Source: Frankia alni ACN14a (GTDB lineage Bacteria > Actinomycetota > Actinomycetes > Frankiales > Frankiaceae). From it: a DNA stretch of 64,000 bases. The stretch spans positions 924,962-988,961 of the forward strand of contig NC_008278.1 in assembly GCF_000058485.1 (NCBI RefSeq). The letters run 5' to 3'. The first letter of the stretch is position 1; every line of letters begins with the position of its first letter. Below, in pieces: positions 58,499 to 64,000 of this stretch. The notes beneath the pieces were generated by a model. The model saw nothing but the letters and a program-made list of their open reading frames with translations. It did no database searches and was not told the DNA's origin. The position numbers and the translations under genes are program-made.

Positions 58499-59665
58499 AT
58501 GAGCGGTGTAGTGCGACGCGCACCGGAGTTGCCGGCCTGGCCGCAGTACTCCGACGAGGAACGCGCCGGACTGATCCGAGCCTTGGAGCAGGGTCAGTGG
58601 TGGCGCATGGGCGGCAGCGAGGTCGACAGCTTCGAGCGGGAATTCGCCGACTATCACGGCGCCGACTATGCGCTCGCCGTCACCAATGGCACCCACGCCC
58701 TCGAGCTCGCCCTCCAGGTTCTGGGCGTCGGCCCGGGCACCGAGGTCATCGTTCCGGCGTTCACGTTCATCTCCTCATCCCAGGCCGCGCAGCGCCTCGG
58801 CGCGGTCGCCGTGCCGGTCGACGTCGACCTGGACACGTACTGCATCGATCCGGCGGCGGCGGCGGCCGCGGTCACCCCCCGCACCAAGGCGATCATGCCG
58901 GTGCACATGGCCGGTCAGGTCTCCGACATGGACGCCCTGGCGAAGCTGTCCGCCGACACCGGCGTCCCGCTCATCCAGGACGCCGCCCACGCGCACGGTG
59001 CCCAGTGGCAGGGACGCAAGGTCGGCGAGCTCGGCTCGGTGGCGGCGTTCAGCTTCCAGAACGGCAAGCTGATGACCGCGGGCGAGGGCGGCGCCGTCAC
59101 CTTCCCGGACTCGGAGCTGCACGAGATCGCCTTCCTGCGGCACAGCTGCGGACGACCGCGCACCGACCGCCGGTACTTCCACCAGACCTCCGGGTCGAAC
59201 TTCCGGCTCAACGAGTTCTCCGCCTCGGTCCTGCGCGCCCAGCTCGGCCGCCTGGCCGGCCAGATCGACACCCGCGAGCAGCGGTGGCCGGTGCTCGCCG
59301 AGGCCCTGTCGGCCATTCCCGGCGTCGTGCCGCAGAGCCGCGACGAACGCTGCGACCGCAACCCGCACTACATGGCGATGTTCCGCCTTCCGGGATTCAG
59401 CGAACAGCGGCGCAACGCCGTCGTGGACGCGCTCGTCGAGCGGGGCCTGCCCGCCTTCGCCGCCTTCCGGGCGATCTACCGTTCCAACGGGTTCTGGGAG
59501 ACCGGCGCTCCGGCGGAGTCCGTCGACGACATCGCACGGCGGTGCCCCAACACCGAAGCGCTGAGCGCGGACGGCGTCTGGCTGCACCATCGCACCCTGC
59601 TGGGCAGCGAGGAGCAGATGCACGAGGTCGCGGCAGTCGTGGCCGACACCCTGGCGGCGCAGTGA
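58499..59665 (+). CDS. rifK: 3-amino-5-hydroxybenzoate (AHBA) synthase
   Basis: 388 residues, the exact length usual for RifK-type enzymes. Highly characteristic: WPQYSDEERAGLIRALEQGQWWRMGG, YALAVTNGTHALELALQVLG, VPAFTFISSSQAAQRLGAVAVPVD, QDAAHAHGA and SFQNGKLMTAGEGGAVTF with the PLP Lys near position 190. The enzyme aromatises aminodehydroshikimate to AHBA, the mC7N starter of ansamycins and mitomycins. ATG 58499 was preferred to GTG 58490 on length and spacing from GGGTGGGG. It overlaps the next gene by 4 bases. Confidence 0.96.
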   Translation: MSGVVRRAPELPAWPQYSDEERAGLIRALEQGQWWRMGGSEVDSFEREFADYHGADYALAVTNGTHALELALQVLGVGPGTEVIVPAFTFISSSQAAQRLGAVAVPVDVDLDTYCIDPAAAAAAVTPRTKAIMPVHMAGQVSDMDALAKLSADTGVPLIQDAAHAHGAQWQGRKVGELGSVAAFSFQNGKLMTAGEGGAVTFPDSELHEIAFLRHSCGRPRTDRRYFHQTSGSNFRLNEFSASVLRAQLGRLAGQIDTREQRWPVLAEALSAIPGVVPQSRDERCDRNPHYMAMFRLPGFSEQRRNAVVDALVERGLPAFAAFRAIYRSNGFWETGAPAESVDDIARRCPNTEALSADGVWLHHRTLLGSEEQMHEVAAVVADTLAAQ

Positions 59666-60792
59666 CGGCGCCGTTGCCGGTGCGGGTCGCCGTCGTCGGG
59701 CTGGGCTGGGCCGGCCGGTCCATCTGGCTGCCCCGGCTGCGCGAGCACCCCCGGTTCGCGGTGGCCGCGGCGGTCGATCCCGATCCCGCCGCCCGCGCCG
59801 CGGTGGCCGCCGAGCACCCGGACCTGGCGCTGCTCGCCGACGTCGCCGAGCTCGGCTCGGCCCGGTTCGACCTCGCCGTCGTGGCGGTGCCCAACCATCG
59901 GCACGCCGACATCGCCGAGCGGCTGCTGACCGCCGGCATCCCGGTCTTCCTGGAGAAGCCGGTCTGCCTGAGCTCGGCGGAGGCGGACCGGCTCGCCGCC
60001 GCCGAACGGGCCGGCGACGTTACCCTGCTGGCCGGCAGTGCCGCGCGGTACCGCGCCGACGTCAGCCGGCTCTACGAGGTCGCCGCGGGGCTCGGCGCGA
60101 TCCGCCACGTCGACCTCGCGTGGATCCGCGCCCGCGGCATCCCCGACGCGGGTGGCTGGTTCACCCGCCGGGAGCAGTCCGGCGGTGGCGCGCTGGTCGA
60201 CCTCGGCTGGCATCTGCTGGACACCCTCACCCCCCTGCTCGGCAGCGTCGAGTTCCGCCAGGTGGTCGGGACGACGTCCGACGACTTCGTCAGCGACGGC
60301 GCGTGGGCGGCATCCTGGCGGCACGGTGAGCAGGTCGCTTCCGCCGGTCCGGCCGGTCCGGCCGGTCCGGCCGCCGGCGGGGACGTCGAGGACACGGCGC
60401 GCGGATTCCTGGTGACCGAGAACGGGACCTCGGTGTCGTTGCGGGCGAGCTGGGCCTCGCACGAGGCCCGCGACCTCACCGCGATCAACGTCGAGGGGGC
60501 CGCCGGAACCGCCTCGCTGCGCTGCACCTTCGGCTTCGGGCCGAACCGGCAGGATCGGTCGGTCCTGTCCCTGACCCGCAGCGGGCAGACGACCGCGGTG
60601 GCGCTGCCCGACGAGCCGATCGGGACCGAGTACCGCCGCCAGCTCGACGAGCTGCCGGCCATGCTGACCGATCCGGCCTCCCGAGGGCGGGCGATCGCCG
60701 AGGTCCGGCCGACGATCGCGGCCATCGAGCGCCTCTACGACTCGGCGCGCTCGCACCGCCCGACGCCGCAGCTCGTCCGCGCGGGCTCATGA
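59662..60792 (+). CDS. rifL: RifL-like Gfo/Idh/MocA oxidoreductase
   Basis: About 376 residues. N-terminal NAD(P) Rossmann domain VRVAVVGLGWAGRSIWLPRL, VVAVPNHRHADIAERLLTAGIPVFLEKPVCLSSAEA with the conserved EKP Lys; then SGGGALVDLGWHLLDTLTPLLG. RifL acts with RifK in the aminoshikimate pathway, proposed to make kanosamine precursor from UDP-glucose by C3 oxidation before RifK transamination. A 9-base repeat (GGTCCGGCC) adds AGPAGPAGPA near residue 227. GTGA overlap with rifK shows translational coupling. Confidence 0.93.
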   Translation: MTAPLPVRVAVVGLGWAGRSIWLPRLREHPRFAVAAAVDPDPAARAAVAAEHPDLALLADVAELGSARFDLAVVAVPNHRHADIAERLLTAGIPVFLEKPVCLSSAEADRLAAAERAGDVTLLAGSAARYRADVSRLYEVAAGLGAIRHVDLAWIRARGIPDAGGWFTRREQSGGGALVDLGWHLLDTLTPLLGSVEFRQVVGTTSDDFVSDGAWAASWRHGEQVASAGPAGPAGPAAGGDVEDTARGFLVTENGTSVSLRASWASHEARDLTAINVEGAAGTASLRCTFGFGPNRQDRSVLSLTRSGQTTAVALPDEPIGTEYRRQLDELPAMLTDPASRGRAIAEVRPTIAAIERLYDSARSHRPTPQLVRAGS

Positions 60793-60870
60793 TGTCCCGC
60801 AGATAAGGCACCGTTGTTCTCGTCGTCGAGCCCGGGGGGGCATGTGGGAACGGAACCGGGGGGCCGGCCG

Positions 60871-61599
60871 ATGGCCGGCGGCGCGCACCGGCAGACAGTG
60901 ATCTTCGATCTGGACGGCGTGCTCGTCGACAGCTTCGGCGTGATGCGGCAGGCGTTCACGATCGCCTACGCGGAGGTGGTCGGTCCCGGCGAGCCGCCCT
61001 TCGAGGAGTACAACCGCCACCTCGGCCGCTACTTCCCGGACATCATGCGGATCATGGATCTGCCGCTGGCGATGGAGGAGCCGTTCGTGCGGGAGAGCTA
61101 TCGGCTCGCCCGCGAGGTGGTTCTCTTCGACGGCGTGGAGGAGCTGCTGCGCCGGCTGCGCGCCCGCGGCCACGGGCTCGCGGTCGCCACCGGCAAGTCC
61201 GGCCCGCGGGCCCGCCACCTGCTCGGCGAGCTCGGCGTGCTGTCGTTGTTCGACCACGTCATCGGCTCCGACGAGATCCCGCGGCCGAAGCCCGCCCCGG
61301 ACATCGTGCTGCGCGCGCTCGACCTGCTGGGAGCGGCGCCGGGGGAGGCGATGATGCTCGGTGACGCGGTCGCGGACATCGACAGCGCCCGCGCCGCCGG
61401 CGTGATGGCGGTCGCCGCGCTGTGGGGCGAGACGGACGGCGTCGAGCTGCGCGCGGCCCGCCCGGACGCCGTGCTGCACCGTCCCGCGGAGCTGTTGGCA
61501 CTGCTCGGCGACGCCGCCGTCGATGGGGATCCGCCGGCCGGGCCGCCGTCGCTGGCGGCCGCGGCCGGCGGGGCCGGGAGTCTGCTCGCGCGCGACTGA
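60871..61599 (+). CDS. rifM: RifM-like HAD phosphatase
   Basis: 242 residues. HAD motifs: VIFDLDGVLVDS (nucleophile Asp), ATGKSG, and RPKPAPDIVL / GDAVADIDSARAAG. In AHBA clusters RifM is a phosphoglycolate-phosphatase-like enzyme thought to dephosphorylate a sugar intermediate. ATG 60871 is preferred with GGGGGG 7 bases upstream; GTG 60844 is an alternative. It follows rifL by 78 bases on the same strand. Confidence 0.92.
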   Translation: MAGGAHRQTVIFDLDGVLVDSFGVMRQAFTIAYAEVVGPGEPPFEEYNRHLGRYFPDIMRIMDLPLAMEEPFVRESYRLAREVVLFDGVEELLRRLRARGHGLAVATGKSGPRARHLLGELGVLSLFDHVIGSDEIPRPKPAPDIVLRALDLLGAAPGEAMMLGDAVADIDSARAAGVMAVAALWGETDGVELRAARPDAVLHRPAELLALLGDAAVDGDPPAGPPSLAAAAGGAGSLLARD

Positions 61600-61621
61600 C
61601 CCACGAGCCGGCGGGGCCGGG

Positions 61622-62713
61622 TCAGGACCCCTGGCGTGCCAGCAGGATCGCGCCCGCCAGGGACGACAGGCCGCCGAGCGTCGCCGCCCGCACCGGCGCG
61701 GGCGGATGACCCGGGCGGCCGAGCTCGCGGGCGCGTTCGTCGACGGCCTGGGCGAATCCGGGCAGCCCGTCGGCGAACCCGCCCCCGACCACCGCCATCG
61801 CCGGATGCAGCAGCTCGGTCAGCCCGACCACGGCGACGGCGGCCGCCTGCGCGCTTTCCCCCACCGCCCGCGCCGCCCAGCCGGTCCCCGCGAGCCAGGC
61901 CGCGCGTAGCTCGGCGAAGGTCACCTCCGCACGGGACGCCGACCCGCCGTCCCCGCCGTCCTCGGCGTCCTCGGCGTCCTCGGCGACACTGTCGACATCG
62001 CCGTCGCGGTACCGCGCTGCCCGGTGCAGGGTGGCGGGGCCACTGGCCGTGGCCTGCACGCAGCCCCGCCGACCGCAGGTGCACCGCGGGCCTCCCGCGG
62101 AGATCACCAGATGGCCGATCTCGGCCGAGCCGTGGCCGGGTCGCGGGCAGGGCCGACCGTCCAGCACGATCCCGCCGCCGACGCCCGTGCCGAGGCCGAG
62201 GTACACCAGGTCGGGGCAGCCGACCGCGTGCGCCTCCGCGAGCGCGGCGAGGTCGCCGTCGTCGGCGCAGGCGACGGTCGCCCCCGGCACGAGGTCACGC
62301 AGCGCCTCGGCCAGTGCCAGTCCCGTCCAGCTCGGCCGGCCCGGCCAGGTCGTCACCCGGCCGGCGGCGTCCAGGGTCGCGGGCATCGCGACCCCGACCG
62401 CGGTCACCGGCCCGGCCCACTTCGTCCGCAGTGCGGCGACGTGCGCGGCGAGATCGTCGAGATCCCGCGTGGCGCTCGCCGACGGCTCCCAGCGGAACGT
62501 CGCCTCGACCGGCGTGACGGTGCCGTCGGGAGCGTCCACGCGGCCTGGCCCGCCGACCTGGGTCAGGCCGCCGGTGGTGGTGGGCGTGGTGGTGGATGTC
62601 GCGGCGTGGGCGGGCGCGGTGACGTGAGCCGGTTCGAGGCGCAGCGCGACCTTGGTCCCGCCGATGTCGATGCCCAGAACGCCGGGCGTCACCGGCGGGG
62701 CGAGGGTGTGCAT
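61622..62713 (-). CDS. rifN: ROK-family sugar kinase (RifN-like kanosamine kinase)
   Basis: 363 residues. GVLGIDIGGTKVALRL is the ATP phosphate loop, YLGLGTGVGGGIVLDGRPCPRPGHGSAEIGHLV the ROK signature, and PRCTCGRRGC the zinc-binding CxCGxxGC. A Thr-rich insertion (STTTPTTTGG) follows the first strand and an acidic AEDAEDAED insertion lies mid-protein. In AHBA clusters RifN phosphorylates kanosamine. It is convergent with rifM, 22 bases apart, and is followed upstream by the rifI-like gene. Confidence 0.92.
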   Translation of the reverse strand: MHTLAPPVTPGVLGIDIGGTKVALRLEPAHVTAPAHAATSTTTPTTTGGLTQVGGPGRVDAPDGTVTPVEATFRWEPSASATRDLDDLAAHVAALRTKWAGPVTAVGVAMPATLDAAGRVTTWPGRPSWTGLALAEALRDLVPGATVACADDGDLAALAEAHAVGCPDLVYLGLGTGVGGGIVLDGRPCPRPGHGSAEIGHLVISAGGPRCTCGRRGCVQATASGPATLHRAARYRDGDVDSVAEDAEDAEDGGDGGSASRAEVTFAELRAAWLAGTGWAARAVGESAQAAAVAVVGLTELLHPAMAVVGGGFADGLPGFAQAVDERARELGRPGHPPAPVRAATLGGLSSLAGAILLARQGS

Positions 62714-62743
62714 GTGCAGTGCATGTGCAGCCTCCGGGGCTCG

Positions 62744-63574
62744 TCAGGGGCGGTCCGCCGGGCCGAGTTGGAAGAACGACCGGTACAGGTCCACCTGATG
62801 GGCAAGCATGTGGATGCCCGGATGGGTCGCCAGCCCGAGCGCGCCGGCCGCGTCGAGCAGCCGGGTCCGCGGGGGCTTCATGATGATGTCGGCGACGACG
62901 CATCCCGCTGGCAGCGCAGCGGGCGGGAAGGGCAGCGGGTCTTCGGGACGCAGGCCGAGCGGGGTCGCGTTCACCGCCAGGTCCGCGTCGCCCAGCGCCG
63001 GCTCGGCCACGGCCACCGCGGCGGCCCGGCCCGGCCAGTGTTCGTCCAGTCTGGCGAGCAGGGCTGCGCACTTCGCCCGGTCCGGGTCGTGGACCGACAA
63101 CGGCCCGCAGCCGGCGTCGAGCAGCGCGACCGCGATGGCGCTGCCGGCTCCGCCGGCCCCCATGAGCGCGACCCGCCGGCCGCGCACGGGATGGCCGGCG
63201 GCGGTCAGCCCGCGGACGAACCCGGCCCCGTCGAAGTTGTCGGCCCGCCAGCCGCCGCCGGGAATCGGGCGCAACACGTTGGCGCTGCCGCTGATCCGCG
63301 CGGCGGCGCTGTGCTCGGTGGCCAGGGCGCAGGCGGCGACCTTGTGCGGGATCGTGACGAGAACGCCGTCGAGGTTCCCGGTGGCCGCGAGCCCGCGCAG
63401 GACGGTGGCGAAGCTCGCCGGTCGGGCGTGCACCGGGACGAGGACGGCATCGATCGCGAGCCGGGCGAACAGCGGATTGAGCAGCGACGGCGCCTGCACC
63501 TGGGCGACCGGGTCACCGATGACGGCATACAGCCGGGTGGTGCCGCTCACCGGCAGCCCCGCCGGGGCCGTCAC
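62744..63574 (-). CDS. rifI: RifI-like amino(quinate/shikimate) dehydrogenase
   Basis: 276 residues of the shikimate dehydrogenase family. Catalytic Lys/Asp pair: VTIPHKVAACA and NFDGAGFVRG; NADP loop MGAGGAGSAIAVALLDAG. The substrate N-loop reads GDPVAQVQAPSLLNPLF instead of the shikimate HSxSP, which fits quinate- or aminoquinate-type members such as RifI. RifI is thought to recycle aminoquinate/aminodehydroquinate in AHBA assembly. GTG start overlaps the rifG stop (GTGA). Confidence 0.9.
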   Translation of the reverse strand: MTAPAGLPVSGTTRLYAVIGDPVAQVQAPSLLNPLFARLAIDAVLVPVHARPASFATVLRGLAATGNLDGVLVTIPHKVAACALATEHSAAARISGSANVLRPIPGGGWRADNFDGAGFVRGLTAAGHPVRGRRVALMGAGGAGSAIAVALLDAGCGPLSVHDPDRAKCAALLARLDEHWPGRAAAVAVAEPALGDADLAVNATPLGLRPEDPLPFPPAALPAGCVVADIIMKPPRTRLLDAAGALGLATHPGIHMLAHQVDLYRSFFQLGPADRP

Positions 63575-64000
63575 GCCGGGTCCTCGCGGGGCATCGCGGC
63601 GAGCGCCGCCAGCACCACGTCCTCGTCGACATCGGGCACGAGTTCCGGGCCGTGCGCGCCGTCGAGGACGAAGGTCAGCCCAGTACTCGTCGACTTCTTG
63701 TCCAGCCGCATCACCGCGACGAGCTCGGCGGGCTCCACCCCGGCGGGCAGCGCGGCGGGCAGCCCGTAGCCCTGCACGACGTCGAGGTGTTCGCGGATCC
63801 GCTCGGGCCCGATCCGGCCGAGTGCCCCGGCGAGCCGGCCGGCGAACACGGTGCCGACGGCGACGGCCTCGCCGTGGCGCAGTGCGTAATCGGTGGTGCG
63901 TTCCAGGGCGTGACCGAGGGTGTGCCCGTAGTTGAGGATGTGGCGCAGGTGGGAGTCCCGCTCGTCGCGGGCGACGACCCCGGCCTTGAGCGCCACGCTG
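63571..64000 (-). CDS. rifG: Aminodehydroquinate synthase (RifG-like), C-terminal part
   Basis: The visible 143 residues are the C-terminal domain of a dehydroquinate-synthase-like protein: HILNYGHTLGHALERTTDYALRHGEAVAVGTVFAGRLAG with the metal His residues, then LVAVMRLDKKSTSTGLTFVLDGAHGPELV. The start lies beyond the window edge. In AHBA clusters RifG cyclises aminoDAHP to aminodehydroquinate. It overlaps rifI by 4 bases, so the two are coupled. Confidence 0.9.
   Translation of the reverse strand, partial: SVALKAGVVARDERDSHLRHILNYGHTLGHALERTTDYALRHGEAVAVGTVFAGRLAGALGRIGPERIREHLDVVQGYGLPAALPAGVEPAELVAVMRLDKKSTSTGLTFVLDGAHGPELVPDVDEDVVLAALAAMPREDPA

Overview
The window is very GC-rich (third codon positions overwhelmingly G/C, frequent GTG starts, GGAGG-type ribosome sites) and carries actinobacterial hallmarks: an IdeR/DtxR regulator, DUF3039 and DUF574/SAV2177-type proteins, an amtB-glnK-glnD nitrogen block, an F420-type luciferase-like oxidoreductase and an EccC/WXG100 type VII secretion locus. 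A filamentous actinomycete is clear; Frankia or a close relative is my best guess (inference only). I saw no transposase, phage module or CRISPR array.

Layout. 1-5.7 kb: tail of an unknown gene, a 1746-residue CHAT-protease protein and a 43-residue ORF behind it. 6-12 kb: small accessory genes (secreted ricin-type lectin, methyltransferase, TetR/DsrE pair with palindromic operators, cupin, phosphotransferase). 12.6-14.7 kb: a lower-GC, NACHT-like P-loop NTPase that looks acquired. 14.8-16.4 kb: luciferase-like oxidoreductase diverging from a MarR regulator. 16.5-20.9 kb: a compact five-gene minus-strand operon encoding a protein with about 20 tandem Lys-Asp/Glu-X units, a degenerate ATP-grasp-like partner, an intact ATP-grasp ligase and two Fe(II)/2-oxoglutarate-type dioxygenases. 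I regard this as the most likely undescribed system in the window: a candidate peptide-modification pathway that would join Lys and Asp/Glu side chains and hydroxylate the product.

21.5-31 kb: ordinary metabolism and transport (DUF574 methyltransferase, GH3 lipoprotein, SDR, enoyl-CoA hydratase, DMT-like membrane protein, RibD/DHFR-like reductase, phosphodiesterase, MFS exporter). 31-43.4 kb: a type VII secretion-like locus (BTAD/LysM membrane protein, two small unknown proteins, two WXG100 proteins, EccC ATPase) containing a near-consensus iron box; an IdeR gene with every metal ligand I checked lies at 54.7 kb. 43.5-48.5 kb: diguanylate cyclase, DUF305 lipoprotein with a His-rich membrane partner, a proline-rich anchored protein, a DUF2255 protein and tRNA-Ser. 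48.6-53 kb: glnD, glnK, amtB. 53.2-57.7 kb: NlpC/P60 hydrolase, IdeR, leaderless DUF3039 gene, tRNA-Arg and a malic-enzyme-like pseudoenzyme.

57.7-64 kb: an AHBA (3-amino-5-hydroxybenzoate) starter-unit cluster: type II dehydroquinase, AHBA synthase, RifL-like oxidoreductase, RifM-like phosphatase, ROK (RifN-like) kinase, RifI-like dehydrogenase and the C-terminal part of a RifG-like aminodehydroquinate synthase running off the end. Such clusters supply starter units for ansamycin/mitomycin-type products; the remainder presumably lies beyond base 64000.
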